Assembly (NCBI GenBank): GCA_965153455.1
Contig: OZ234499.1
Span: forward strand, 8,428,271 to 8,492,270
Length of the DNA: 64,000 bases
Reading direction: 5' to 3'
From: Sphagnum compactum
Taxonomy: Eukaryota > Bryophyta > Sphagnopsida > Sphagnales
In this document: positions 1 to 11,623 of the stretch, in pieces
Layout: each line of letters begins with the position of its first letter
How positions within the stretch are numbered: position 1 is the first letter of the stretch
Notes under the pieces: generated by a model
What the model saw: only the letters and a program-made list of their open reading frames with translations
What the model was told of the DNA's origin: nothing
The model's database searches: none
Position numbers and translations under genes: made by a program

Positions 1-185
1 CATCGGTCGTTCGTAAGGATGGTATCGACTTGGACCTGCCAACGAAATCTGAGTTTGTGGTCTTCTTTACCAACTGGTTGTTCAAACCAATACTCCCGTT
101 CACCCGTGTCAACCATCAGATAGAGCTTGTATCCGCCATCGGGCCAACAGGGTTCATCTTTACACACATACCACACGAACGCCAT
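1..185 (-). CDS. unidentified ORF, runs off left edge
   Basis: Reading the minus strand from the ATG at 185-183 gives an open frame of about 61 complete codons with no stop before the window edge. The context GCGTCATGGCG is a good plant start context. The product begins MAFVWYVCKDE and is rich in Trp, Tyr, Asp and Glu with balanced composition, unlike the low-complexity frames nearby. I do not recognise the family. It lies just downstream of a GC-rich repeat block carrying CACGTG motifs, which could be its promoter. It could instead be part of a transposable element whose body lies left of the window. The product is unknown, and even its coding status is only moderately supported. Confidence 0.4.
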   Translation of the reverse strand, partial: MAFVWYVCKDEPCWPDGGYKLYLMVDTGEREYWFEQPVGKEDHKLRFRWQVQVDTILTNDR

Positions 186-291
186 GACGCAAAAAAAATT
201 CAAAAAAATCTATCAACTTGGAGTTGGTTTGAACCCCAATAGTCCGGGTTTGCTTGGCTGGAACCTGGTTTTGTTGGTTTGTTTGCGGAGT

Positions 292-531
292 TTAGCTGTT
301 TTCGTCGCGATGGGGAGCCTGGGGAGGCTGGGGAGGATGCTCAGGGCGTGAGGGCGAGGGCTGAGGGCGAGGTTCAAGCTGGGGCTTGCTGGTATTGGTA
401 TCAGAACGTGGTTGGTTTGATTGGTTGGGGTAGTTAGGACAATGGGAGTCGATTAAAGGGCGACGATAAGGATGATAACGATTATTGTCGTCGTTATGGC
501 GATTATAATTTGGGCGATAATAGTAAGACAT
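292..531 (-). CDS. small Pro/Asn/Tyr-rich ORF, doubtful
   Basis: This is a 79-codon frame on the minus strand. The N-terminal half is rich in Tyr, Arg and Asn (starts MSYYYRPNYNRHND) and the C-terminal half is Pro/Ser-rich. It ends about 100 bases upstream of the ATG of the ORF that leaves the left edge, in a different frame. I found no convincing splice pair joining the two. It could be an N-terminal low-complexity exon of the same gene, a gag-like tail of an element, or chance. No family is recognised. Confidence 0.22.
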   Translation of the reverse strand: MSYYYRPNYNRHNDDNNRYHPYRRPLIDSHCPNYPNQSNQPRSDTNTSKPQLEPRPQPSPSRPEHPPQPPQAPHRDENS

Positions 532-845
532 TCTAGTGGATTACACAAAAACAGAGAAATAACATGTACATATATACAAAAGGGAATTAAGTGACTCACT
601 GGCTTGAGATAAGCACAACACTCAGCCTGATATTTTGGCGACGACGCTCGGTGGAGTGGGTATGCAATATAGGAGATGCAGCAATGCAAATAGATCATAT
701 GCAGAATAACCTCGGGGAGGCCTGGAGGGGGGGGGGTATTTATGTTTTTTTCGCTCATAGGAAGCTCTCTTTCCAGAACGTTCCTACAGATTGCATCATT
801 CTGCATTTTGCGATGCATGATGCATGTGTGATGTCTGATGTGCAT

Positions 846-1311
846 GTGTGCAGAAAGTGCCAGAAATATGCAGAAAGCTCGACGGCCGTTGTTGTAAAAC
901 CTACTTGTGCAAAAATCTACTTGCGGAGCCGGGCAGACCGCGTCGCGACGATGGCAGCTCCCAACGAGATCACGTGATATTTGCTTCACCCCGCCGGCCC
1001 AAAAGTTTTCAATAAATGTGTGCAGAAAGTGCCAGAAAGATGCAGAAAGCTCGACGGCCGTTGTTGTAAAACCTACTTGTGCAAAAATCTACTTGCGGAG
1101 CCGGGCAGACCGCGTTGCGGCGACGGCAGTTTTCAATAAATGTGTGCAGAAAGTGCTAGAAAGATGCAGAAAGCTCGATGGCCGTTGTTGTAAAACCTAC
1201 TTGTGCAAAAATCTACTTGCGGAGCCGGGCAGACCGCGTCGCGGCGACGGCAGTTCCCAACGGGATCACGTGATATTTGCTTCACCCCGCCGGCCCAATT
1301 GTTTTCAATAA
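846..1311. repeat. GC-rich threefold direct repeat with G-boxes
   Basis: Three direct copies lie at about 846-1018, 1019-1141 and 1142-1311. Each opens with GTGTGCAGAAAGTGC, then runs through a CTCGACGGCCGTTGTTG block and a GCGGAGCCGGGCAGACCGCG block. Copies 1 and 3 carry a roughly 50-base segment with the palindrome GATCACGTGAT (CACGTG at 971-976 and 1267-1272), which copy 2 has lost. Each copy ends in TTTTCAATAAA. The block is much richer in GC and CpG than the AT-rich DNA to its right. It lies upstream of the minus-strand ORFs at the left edge, so it may be promoter or LTR sequence. That role is inference. Confidence 0.85.
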
Positions 1312-1329
1312 AAGATGTTGGTTCATATG

Positions 1330-3420
1330 TCATATGTATTATTAAGAGGTAGGGGGATTTGTCAAATTATGTGTGATTAATCAACACCTTAAGCAAACAC
1401 ACACTTATGGGTTGGTATCTTGAATTTTGCGCATATTATTCAATGGAAAACCCAAGGTGAAAGGCTCTAAACCTTCCCACACATATTGACTACCACAATG
1501 AGCCTTGGGGTCGTAATTGGTGTGGTTAATGATTAGGTAACCAACAATTTTGACCATTGAATAAGTCATATTTGACTTTTGAATTCCTTGGACATATTCA
1601 TTAGGTTTTAGGGTTGTTAGAGATCAATACTCTAGATGGGTGGGCATGACCATTTCATTCAAGGAATGGGAGTTGCACGTCAAGATTTGAATATGGGCCA
1701 AAAGACAAATAAACGACTTTTAATCTTTGGTGTTCGCATTTGAGCTTCTACTTCAACATTTGGAGCATGAGACATTGGAGACTTTTGAAAGTTGGACAAA
1801 GTGGGTTATAATTCAAGTAGAACTCCAAGTTGTGGAACAATATTGGACAAGCTCATGACAAATTTCAACGAGGGGGAAATTATGTTAAGGTTGACCATAT
1901 AACCAAATCTTAGTCAACCTAATAATAGTTCCCAAGATGATTTAAAAGATTCCTCCATTAGAATCTAAGTGTTGTGGTTTGTATGGACCCATTAGACCCC
2001 TTGTCTTTTGTGTCACAAATTTCCTAAGCAACATTGGGTGCCATTGCAACCATTAATGATCCACCATCATTTCACCCATTAGACCAATTTTTTTAACTTT
2101 TGGATTTGAAGTATGGGGCATTCATAGAGATTAGATACAAAAGATCCAAGATTTCCAAAAGGAAAATTATGATATTCCATGCACCATTTACACAATCAAA
2201 GTTGACATAGATAACCAAGAAAAGTGGTGATGTTGGCACATAATGACAATTGGTGCATTTTTACATGTCCAAGCAAGACTAGAAGGTGCAAAGGATGGCA
2301 AAACTTTAATTCATCATAAATCATGAAGGTCATGCCACATTGAAAGAAACATTGCACATTGTGGAAAGGATTGACTAAAGATTTTGTGTGGTGGAAGCTA
2401 GTAAAATTGCCATCACCATGACCACCTAGTAGGATTCCAAGGAAGAATCAATGCCATTTGGAGTGGGAAGGCCAAAGAAGGTAAAAAATGATTGGGAATC
2501 TAAACCTTCCGCATCAATTTTGGTGAAACAAGGCCAATTGGTTGTGTGTTGACCTTGTGTAAGTCCTCAAATGAAAAAAGAAGACTAAGACAACAACAAG
2601 GCATCTATAGCCAAAACCATATATTCGATATCAAAGAATGTGAGCATTATGATGTTGAGGGTCATGACATTGACCATTGTTACTCATTGCATTCAAAATT
2701 TTGTCCTAATAAATTTTGTCCTAATCTACTGACAACAAATATGGTAAAAACATGAAAGGAGGACTTGGGGGTAGCAATAGTTCACAATTTAAGGGCAAAG
2801 CCATAAGTAAAGCTCAAGTAAACTCAATGATCAAGGCCAAGGTGGTGATGTGGCCTTTACATAAGATCAACTTGCTTGGTTGGAGGAATTAATCACTAGC
2901 ATGGCAAATTAAAAATTGGTGGAGAAGAAGATGGAAACATCAAGTTCCACAAATGTGTCTACTTATCTAAGATCAGATTTTTTTTTGGGATTATTTTGTG
3001 AAGCAAGATTTATTGATTCCACTAATGTTCCCCATGATACACACGTTTTAGGGGTTAAACATCATTTTTTTCTAATCCATTTAAAGTGGATTCATTAACA
3101 ATAGTTACATGTATGTTAGAGCTCACATGCCCTAGAGCCACTTGGAACTAATGAAGGTTTTGACTCTCAAGGGGGGAGGCTAAACACCAAATGTGTCATC
3201 CCCAATAATTTACATTGGAAAAAAATGTCCCCATGACCTCAAACAATTACATGTTCCCACAAAGCCAACAAAAGGAAGATTTTTAGCCTCTACATTGGAT
3301 GTGAATGGGGTGATGTTGGGGGTGGTTACAGCCATTTGTCAAATTCCATTACTTTATGTTGTCATCATGGCAACTTCTAAAATGTGGCCAACTTCCAATT
3401 TTTGATTTGCATCCTTTTTA
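1330..3420 (+). mobile_element. decayed retroelement, gag-like fragment
   Basis: This AT-rich stretch contains only short broken frames. One of them, 2546-2755 on the plus strand, reads CEHYDVEGHDIDHC followed by YSLHSKFCP. That matches the layout of a retroelement gag CCHC zinc knuckle (C-x2-C-x4-H-x4-C), with the second Cys replaced by Tyr, followed by the LHPE-like tail common in plant elements. Neighbouring frames at 2916-3098 and 3193-3405 are fragments in other frames, as expected of an old, mutated copy. LTR ends were not identified. The boundaries given are approximate. Confidence 0.5.
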
Positions 3421-5734
3421 TGCTAGGATGGAGGAAGGTTAGGATTGATTACAAATATGGCATCAAAGTTGTTGCCAACAACTAACCTAAAGAAACAACC
3501 TCAATTGATTATACATTCTAAGGTGGACATTCTTCCTTCATGGTAAGTTGTAACTTACAAATTATCCAACCTTCTATCATGACCCACCATTGGAGGTAAG
3601 CTACCACATGAGCTTAAACTTGAGTTTAAAGTTTAGAATTGGAACTTGGGATGGTAAAATATTATTTCCCTTATACACATGCAAGTAAAACTCAAGAATT
3701 TAATTGCAAATGAATGTTGTATTAATAAACCTAAAAGCAAACATGGGGATGAATGTGAGCATTTCAACTTCATTACGGAGGAATGTTTTATCTTATCATT
3801 AAATTATTATGGATGAATTTTTTTTCATAATTTTAGTTGATCAAAGCTTCATGACACATAATCTAATTATATGTGATATAACATTTGTTGAATAATATAA
3901 CATAAATTTCATTATAAATGTATTTTATGGCTATAGTTTTAAGTGTTATTTTTCTTTTTAAAATTAAATGTATTACCATTAATATGCTAACATCCACACC
4001 ATGGTCATTGTTGTTGTTTTTAGTGTTTATTTATTTATTTATTGTTTTGGGCAAACTAACTTAGTTTTATTGACGATAATGTGTTTTTCTTCCCCTCCTC
4101 TAAAGGTGTTGCAATTGCTTTCAAAGTTATTTATAATTGGTAATAATGGGGGGTTTTTTTTTCATTCTTCATCAGATATGAAATGATTTTCTTCAAATTT
4201 GACCAATGTTGTTGACAACAATGGGTTTTGAATGTTTTAAATAATTTTAAATTACGTAATGCTTATAGTGATAATGGGTTTTTGAAATAACCTAAAAATC
4301 AATTTTAGGCATGTTAATCAACTTTCTTCAAACAACCTACTATCATAGATGACAATAGGGTTTTTGCAATAATTATTTATTTTCATTTACTTTAGTTTTC
4401 CACAAAGTAAAAATATGATGTTGTTAACAACAATTGAATGTTGGGGGGAGGGGGTGACACTCATTCCATGACATTATTTTTTGAATTGGTTATTTCGATG
4501 GGTAAGCAACTACCACTTATTGAAATGTTGATACCGTAAAAAACCCACCTTCCAAATCACATATTTGCAAATCACAATTTATGTCTACTCTTGAATTGTG
4601 TGTAATGTGAAAGTCACATAATTTACAATTCATTATTTCTTAGAATTACGATGGACTTTCACTAAGCACTTAGAATAAGTTTTTCTAATATGATTATACA
4701 ATTATATTCATTGTCCTTTGCATAAGTGATGCATTTGGAATAAAATTAATGTGAATGAATACTAAACAAAAATCAATGAGTTTTATGAAATGAATGCATT
4801 CTTCCAACAATGCATATTATTTCCTGCTCATTGCAAGTTACATTTTCAAATGTAAAATTTCACAATGTTGCAAAATCTGAAAATGAACTATAACCTTGTC
4901 GAAGGGTTTTTTTGAAAATTTCACCATACAAGTAGGGAAAAAAAAGTTGAGTTCATCGCATTTAGATTCAGTGATCGTAGAGGTAATTACAATAGTAATA
5001 AGATTTTAAAAACCTTTAGCTTCTTATCTATCCTTTAACCAAACTTGGTTAAATCCTCCTATGGATGGTTGCAATTGTGATTACATCATAATATTGAAAA
5101 AAAAACATTGTTCCTGACCTATTGTAGTACCTTTACCATTTGGCAATAAATTGTTAAATAATTAATTAAATTTTAAATTTTAACTTCAACATTTAGTTTT
5201 TTTAATTTTGAGATTTTTGACAAGTAATGGTTGTAGGAAATAATAAACATGTTCTTGTCAGTGTTATGGAATAACTTAATGTGTTTAAATGGCCTCAATT
5301 ATGGAATATCCTAATATGTTTAAATTGTCTCAATTTTAAGTCAATATCCCTGAAGATCTACAGTTCAAACCTAACAATTAAAATTTAGATTTTATTTAAA
5401 ATTTGACACAAATAATGAATAATTTTTCAAAAATTTGGCAAAACAAAATTTAATTTAATTTATGCCAAAATGGTTAAGGTATTATGATATGTTGTTTCAA
5501 CACACATATTGTAATATTGAATAAATTTTGGACATGCCACTTGGTGTGACAGAAAAAGGTTGATACTTGCACAAATGATTGTTTTGGAAAATAGTGCCCC
5601 AAAGTTGAAAATGCTAATAATAGAACTCGCAACTTATGAAATACTTTATTGTCCCATGGTTGGGTCAATAAATAGTTTTTTTTGCAAGTTATGAGTTTGA
5701 TTCTCAACAATTATGACAAATATCAACAACTAAA
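3421..5734. other. AT-rich intergenic DNA, no gene seen
   Basis: No coding frame of convincing length or composition is visible on either strand. A short palindromic motif, TTGTTGACAACAA, and close variants recur near 4208, 4410 and neighbouring positions, usually followed by TGGGTTTT. This suggests a degenerate local repeat. Nothing else is assignable. Confidence 0.5.
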
Positions 5735-5880
5735 TTCCTCTTTTTCAACTAGACCTTTTGTGAACTATTTTGTGGTGAACATCAGTTGTTATAGGTATGG
5801 TATTATAAATACATAATACAAGATGTACTTTGCATACTTATTCTTCAACTATTGAAATTCTGAAAAATTAAAGTTGAAAT
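5735..5880. repeat. dispersed repeat D, copy 1 (rearranged)
   Basis: The left part (about 5740-5795, CTAGACCTTTTGTGAACT...) matches 16156-16200 in the same orientation. The right part (about 5830-5875, TGTACTTTGCATACTTATTC...) matches 16010-16055 in the opposite orientation. The two modules therefore have different relative orientation at the two loci, which points to an inverted or rearranged non-autonomous element. There is no coding content. Confidence 0.65.
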
Positions 5881-7260
5881 TGTCAAATCTCATTTTTAAA
5901 ATAAATAAATAATTGCCGAAGAATGCTGATTGTCAAGCCTAGGTATGGTACTAGGATTGATAGTACAAGAACAAATTGCAAATCAAAACACATAATATAT
6001 CATGCATGAATTGTTGGAAGATGATGCAAAATATCCCTTGGAATCGAAAAATACGTAAATACAGACTTTTTAAGTAAATAAATATAAAGAACATGATTCG
6101 GAACATCATGCGGAAAGCACTTTTGGGAACATTGATCTCCATTATAGAATGTCATTTATACCATGGTAACAAATTTGTTGACATTGGCAAGATGATATTG
6201 TATTCGATTAATTCATTAATTTGGCCACCAAAATGATTGTTATTTAAGATTTATAGCAAGTAGGACCCCTTTTTTTTCTTATGGATATTCGATTCCCTAA
6301 ACTCACTCAATAACTCATTTGATATACTTTTTTGGGAACAAAATTCATTACTTAAATCACATTGCCACCTCACACAAAACAGTGACCTTGCAAAATCCAA
6401 AGGTTTTATAAACAACATATTTTTCAATTTCTGTTTTCTATCAGTTTCTTTTTTTAATTTGTTTTCTTCTGTCTTCTTCTATGTTTTTTTGTGTCTAAAT
6501 TCTTTTTAATTGTTTAATTTTTATTCTAGTTATATTTTTTAACCTGTTTTTTGCTGTATATTTTTGTTTCAATGTCTTTTTCTTGTCATTACTTATGATA
6601 TTTTTATTTTTATTTTTTTTGAGATGTTTTTTTTTCCTATGGTAGTATTTATGGGTGGAGGACAAGATTGAAGACGTAAATCTACCTTAGATTCAATGTT
6701 TTGGAACCAATTCAAAAAATAATGATTTGTAATCCTTTTCATTGTTGTGGCGTTCCAACTCCCTCTTTGTGGGCTTGGTTATTGTAATTTCACAATGTTG
6801 GGTGGAATTTTAAAAAATTCCTTATGTGATTTGAAAAGATGACTTTGGTTAGGTTAGGTTCTTGCAAAATGTTTTGTCTCTTCTAATGGGGAACTTTTTG
6901 TACTAACTAAGCTTAAGTGTAGAGTAGGTGGAAGAGGTCTCTTCTAGGCACAAGGTGACTCCTGCTCCTATTGCCTCAAGAGCTTCATTTGTTCAGGCTT
7001 ATGATACCATTTGCCTCATGCTTTATGACGGGTAAAGGCCTACACCAAGGGCAATCCCAAAATGTGGAACCCGACTTAGCTAGCCTGAAAGCGAGGGCAT
7101 TTCAAAAATAAAGGGCCTCCGATGAAACAATAGTCAAGTACAGCCTCACATTTTGAGAATGTATCACATGGCCATTGCCATATCCTACACTTTTTGTACT
7201 TGCTCTAGGCTTCAAGCACCCAACAAAATCATCCTGAAACTGAATTCACTCGCAAGCTTG
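5881..7260. other. AT-rich intergenic DNA, no gene seen
   Basis: T-rich tracts occupy 6420-6640, and a slightly more GC-rich patch lies at about 6900-7160. No open frame or recognisable motif supports a gene. The GC-richer patch could be a short transposon relic, but I could not match it to another part of the window. Confidence 0.4.
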
Positions 7261-7334
7261 ACCACCAATAAGTATATTGATACACACATAACAACTGACC
7301 ACCAATAAGTATATTGATACACACATAACAACCC
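7261..7334. repeat. 37-bp tandem duplication
   Basis: Two virtually identical 37-base units lie head to tail, each starting ACCACCAATAAGTATATTG. The near-identity indicates a recent local duplication. Confidence 0.9.
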
Positions 7335-7429
7335 ACCGCCCAAATATGAACAAAAATAGGTCTTGGACTAAAATTTACTCTGTAATTTTAATTTATTAGT
7401 GGAAAAAAATTCATCAGGGCCGCACATCT

Positions 7430-7720
7430 AATTTTTTCCCCCTTTTTGTGCACCACATAGGCAATCACAATCAGTGTTTTCTTTTTTAAATTGTGTGACG
7501 TAGCCCAAAGTGGCAATCACACACATAAGAAGATTTAACCAAATTTGGGTATGCACTAAATATGAAAGAAAAAAAATTAAAACATCCTTCTATAAATTCT
7601 GGCTATCTGATGGAACCTTTTGCAGAAAAATGGCAATTTAAAATTTTTTTCTTTTGGAAATCTGATGAATTTGGGTCATTTTATTTTTTTTCATAATTTT
7701 GTTTGTTTGTTAGACTTGAA
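7430..7720 (+). repeat. dispersed repeat A, copy 1
   Basis: It shares its order of motifs with 49440-49640: TTGTG-A-GTAG at the left, then ATTT(A/G)-CC-AATTTGG, CACTAAATATGAA, an A-tract, TCCTTCTATA, TCTGATGAATTTG-GTCAT and a T-rich right end. More diverged relatives lie at 17640-18120 and, inverted, at 31040-31340. It has no coding frame and behaves like a short non-autonomous transposon. Confidence 0.7.
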
Positions 7721-8585
7721 GTTAAATGTCAGGTCCAGAAAGTGCAAACAGTTGCAAGAGGTGTATATTCATTGATAGCAATGTGCTTGAGAAATGTTAT
7801 GACTAGGTAACCAGTGAAAGCAAACATATTATTGTGAATAGTTGAGGCCAATTAAAATTCACCATAATGCATCATGACTACGTATTCTTGATAAGTTGCA
7901 CTCTCGAGCTGGTTACAAGACATAAGCATCCCTCTTGAGAATTGAGATTCCCTCTTTTCATCCACATAGAGAGCGATTATGAATCTTCATCCAAGCAATG
8001 CAAGGGTTATGAAATCATTGGCCAATGAGAGCCCGAGGTGGTAGTTTTGTGCTAACCAGGGGTGAAATCACAAACGAAATGGAGGTCAAAGGTTTATAGG
8101 TCGTAATTCAGTGACTTGACAACCAATTGAAGCTTCAAACATTCTCATGAAGGATGGTGTTATGGCTCGTAGCTAGACTCGGTAGCCAATTAGACGACAT
8201 GTTCTCTCTCATTAGGGATGGTTATGGACTAGGTAACTGGTTATCAAACATAACCTATTGTTTAGATGATGTTGAAGAGTGACAATGTAACCCTCTTGTC
8301 AATGGATGAAAAGTGCCACAACCCCCTCTTCTCGACATCTTGTTTGGATGATGCATGTGTGGGAAAGGAAGGTCGAGTGGCTATTCGTGGTGAACACTTA
8401 GGGGAGGATAAATCAAAAGCTTGAGAACCTTTGAATGGTAGGTTATTCTATATAGTAAAGGACGTCCTGGTCGTGAAGCTTCGGGATGAAATGAAGCTTT
8501 CCATCCAGACATCAGGATGAAATGAAACTTTTCATCCATTCATTCATCCGTCATCCATCCAAACAAAACAAATATATATTTTAAA
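7721..8585. other. intergenic DNA, no gene seen
   Basis: No convincing coding frame. At 8488-8545 the motif GGATGAAATGAA-CTTTCATCC occurs twice, making a short degenerate tandem repeat followed by an ATTC/ATCC run. Otherwise unassigned. Confidence 0.4.
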
Positions 8586-8589
8586 AAGG

Positions 8590-9400
8590 GAAAAAACTAA
8601 AAAAAAAATAAAACAGAAAAACACGTTAACAATTAGAAACTTTTTGTAAACACTTAAACATGAAACAAAAAAGGGAAATACAGTAAAATAATCTTAAAAG
8701 AAAATTAAAAAATAGATGACAAAACATAAGAAACAAAACAGAGAGCAAAAGAAAGAGAAAAAAAACCATACTTGAAAAAAAAAAAAAAGGTTTGTCTTCT
8801 TTTTCCAAACTTCAAACCTGCATTTAATCAAACAAAAATAAAAAAGTTTTTTTAATTTTTTTAATTATAAAACATATTAGAAAAACTAGATTTTTTTGGA
8901 AAAGGAAATAGAAACTAAATATATAAACAAACGCATAAAAATAGAAAAAAAATGAAGGTAGGCAAAATAAGAATAGAAAAAAAAAAACATTAAACAAACA
9001 TAAACAAAAAAAAGTAAAAATACAAAAATTATAAAAAAGGAATGGAAACAAATGAAACAAGGAAAGGGTAATACAGTAAAATCATTTTAAAAGAAAAAAA
9101 TTACAAAAAAGAAGAAACCAAATAAAGAGTAGAAAATAAGAAAAAATAAAGCTTATAATAATGAAGAAAAACCCTACTTGAAAAAGAATGAGGTGTGTCT
9201 TCTTTCTCCAAACTTCAAACTTGCATCCAAATAAACAAAAATACAAAAGTGAAAAAGAAACACTTTATTTTTATTATACAAAATAATAATAAAAACAGAA
9301 AACACATAAAAATAAAAAATAAAAAAGATAAAAGTTTTTTAAAAAAACTAAAACATGAACCAAACATTGTTGAAATAACACACCTGTGCATTAGGCACGG
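8590..9400. repeat. A-rich tandem duplication, about 390-400 bp unit
   Basis: Two diverged, extremely A-rich units follow one another. The landmarks TCTTCTTTTTCCAAACTTC (about 8796) and TCTTCTTTCTCCAAACTTC (about 9198) lie roughly 400 bases apart. The AATACAGTAAAAT landmark recurs about 390 bases apart (8678 and 9069). Phe/Leu-rich minus-strand frames across it are products of base composition. Confidence 0.7.
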
Positions 9401-9549
9401 GGTTCAAACTAGTGTTTAGGGTAAAGCTTGAGGTGGGCGAGCTTTACTGAAAGAAGGGCCTCATGAGGTAGAGCCAAGCACGGACCTAAACTCAGCAAAG
9501 CCTACTCCCAAGAGCTTTACAACAATCTTTACATGACATATTAAGGATG

Positions 9550-10038
9550 GTTTCTCATTATTTTAAATTTTATAAGGGTACCGGATTGGTACCCTCCGAG
9601 CATTACATGCAAGAAAGAAAAAGAAAAGGATTTCAAAAGCCCGCCGAAATAAACAAGCCTGAAACCCTAAAAAAGGAAAAGGTCAGAGCGCGCGCGTTCG
9701 GGGCAACGAGAAGAAAGAGAGCTAGAGAGAGAGAGAGAGGGAAGCGCGCGAGAGAGGAAGTGTACTCGTCGTCATTGAGGCTTTTGTTGATTTGCGGAGG
9801 TCGTAATCGATCGGGAGTGGGAGTGGGACTTTTCGTGTAGCTCAAGCGACAAGTACTGCACAATTTTTATTTCTAATTGTTTGTTTGGAATTTTTTTCCT
9901 TCTACATTTTTGTTTTGCCAATTTCTTTCTCACATTTTCCCTCCTGTCTCGCGTATCTATCTACTTCTTTGCCGGAAAAAGAAAAGTGCCAAAGAGATCG
10001 GCTTGGAGTTTCTCCGCGGTTTTTTCTCCCTTTCACAG
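9550..10038 (+). promoter_or_regulatory. probable promoter and 5' leader exon of AHL gene
   Basis: A TATA-like TTTTATAAGG near 9568 is followed by a GCGCGCG patch, an AGAGAGAG run (9725-9740) and long pyrimidine tracts. The stretch ends in a strong splice donor, CACAG|GTATGTG, at 10038/10039. This is typical of a plant 5'UTR exon. The intron would end at an acceptor shortly before the ATG at 11624: CCCAACAG (exon from 11589) or TTAACAG (exon from 11607). The transcription start is not proven. Confidence 0.45.
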
Positions 10039-11588
10039 GTATGTGTGCATACTGCGATTTTTTTTCTTTTTTTTTCCCCCTTTTCTCCCAGCTTTCTTTT
10101 CTCTTGGTGCTTTTAAAGAATTGTACATTGGAGTCATGCTGCACTACAGTTAGCGCTTCTTTTTCTGCCCCCCCAACCCCCCCCCCCGCTGTTTCGGTTA
10201 TGTCTGCTTCGTTATGAGAGTTTTCGTGGTAGGCGATTCGAGCATTATTTGTGTATAGAAATTGGTGATGGATCTTCTTGACTCCATCATGTTCTCCATT
10301 CTCTGTCTTTTCCTTACGGCCTTGCTAAAAACCTTTGTTTGTGGAGGAAAACAAACACAAGGTTAAGCTCCTAGGACTTGATTGTTACAACCGGTCTTGT
10401 ACGGCTGGTTTCAAACAAAGGTTTGAATCTTTAGTGTGAAGAAGGTCTAATGACCGACGAAGAGAGTGATAAAGCTCATTCTTGGCATTTGCTTGTAGAG
10501 AGAAAAAGAGAGAGAGGGAGGGAGGGAGAGAGAGAGATTTTGTCTGAAGCCTTCAACTAGCAACTGCTGTCACATGCAAACAGGCTCGTTACTACTTTCA
10601 AACGTAGTCATGTGCCTCATATATCTGCTGAACAATTATTTAATGCTGTCACCCAAGTGTGACGCGTGTACAGGATGCATGCAGAGGACGGACTTTTTTT
10701 TCCCAAGGTTGGTAGAGTAAGAAACTGAGGTTCCTTAAGAGTTTGTATTGGGATGGTGACAGTACCACTTGGGGCACAGCATAGCAGGTCAAGCAAGCAA
10801 GCACTGAGGTTCCTCAAGAGTTTGTGTTGGGATGGTGACAGCACACTTGCTCACAGCATAGGTGGCAGGTGAGCTTGCTTGACAGTTTCAGTTTCCACCA
10901 CTCTTTTCCCTGTGGTCTGTTCTGTTTTCATGATATAGGTTGGTCCTGGAGAAGAATGTGGTGCAGCTGGGAAACCTGAAGCAGAGCCTCACATAAGCAT
11001 TTTATTACTGTGTTTGACTGAGCCTCTTTGGGGTTTGAATGGTGTCAGTTTGTGTGAGGCAACAAGCTAGAAAAGATGTGAACTGCAGTAGAAGCAAACA
11101 ACAGATCAAAAGTTCAACTTTGGAGTCTTGGTCCAAGAACAAGAGAATAGATTAGGAATTGTGTCACTAAAACATGCATGTCAGTGTAATAGGTTGGTCA
11201 GGATGTTATCATCCAGCTCAGTCATATCAGACTTTGTTTATAATTTTATGCCTGACTGAATGGGAAGTTCGAATTACTACAATGTCTGCAACTGGAGCTG
11301 TTTGAAAGAGCAACCAAAACTCCAAAGTTCTGAATGTATTTACTTGTTATCACAGAGTTTCCACTCTGTGATATGCTATTCATGAAAACATCTAACACAT
11401 CATGTGTCTACTGTTTGAAAGCCATGAACTTGTTGTTCAAGTGCTCTGCAACATGTTGAGTTTAGGAGATTTGTTTTGCACCTCAAGGGGGGGATTTTAG
11501 TTGAGAGTCTTGGTGTTTGTCTTATAGGTGATTGATTGGTGTTGATTGCAACCCATGCCCCAACTTGAGGGTTGAACTCCCCCAACAG
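10039..11588 (+). other. probable 5'UTR intron of AHL gene
   Basis: Bounded by GT at 10039 and a candidate AG at 11587-11588. It holds a C-tract near 10168-10188 and a GA-rich run at about 10498-10540. It also holds a fold-back cluster built on AACCTTTGTTTG and its complement (10330-10424), and an imperfect 79-bp tandem duplication (10725-10880). No coding frame in it is credible. A further short coding exon upstream of 11624 cannot be excluded. Confidence 0.4.
10725..10880. repeat. imperfect 79-bp tandem duplication
   Basis: CTGAGGTTCCTTAAGAGTTT at 10725 recurs as CTGAGGTTCCTCAAGAGTTT at 10804. In both units it is followed by TTGGGATGGTGACAG and a CACAGCATAG segment. It lies inside the inferred 5'UTR intron of the AHL gene. 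Confidence 0.85.
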
Positions 11589-11623
11589 ATACAGAAGCTT
11601 TAACAGGAGCCCAGGGTGGAAGT

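Noticed and set aside
2546-2755. A live zinc-knuckle protein gene
   Set aside because: The second Cys of the knuckle is Tyr, and the frame is short and surrounded by broken frames; a retroelement relic is more likely.
3193-3405. Possible small gene on the plus strand (70 codons)
   Set aside because: No domain, no splice partners, and it lies inside the decayed retroelement stretch.
8626-9060. Phe-rich minus-strand frames resembling membrane proteins
   Set aside because: Base-composition products of an A-rich tandem duplication.
9877-10217. Overlapping Phe/Ser/Leu-rich frames on the plus strand and a Lys-rich minus frame
   Set aside because: They are readings of pyrimidine tracts in the AHL leader, with no domain and no codon structure.
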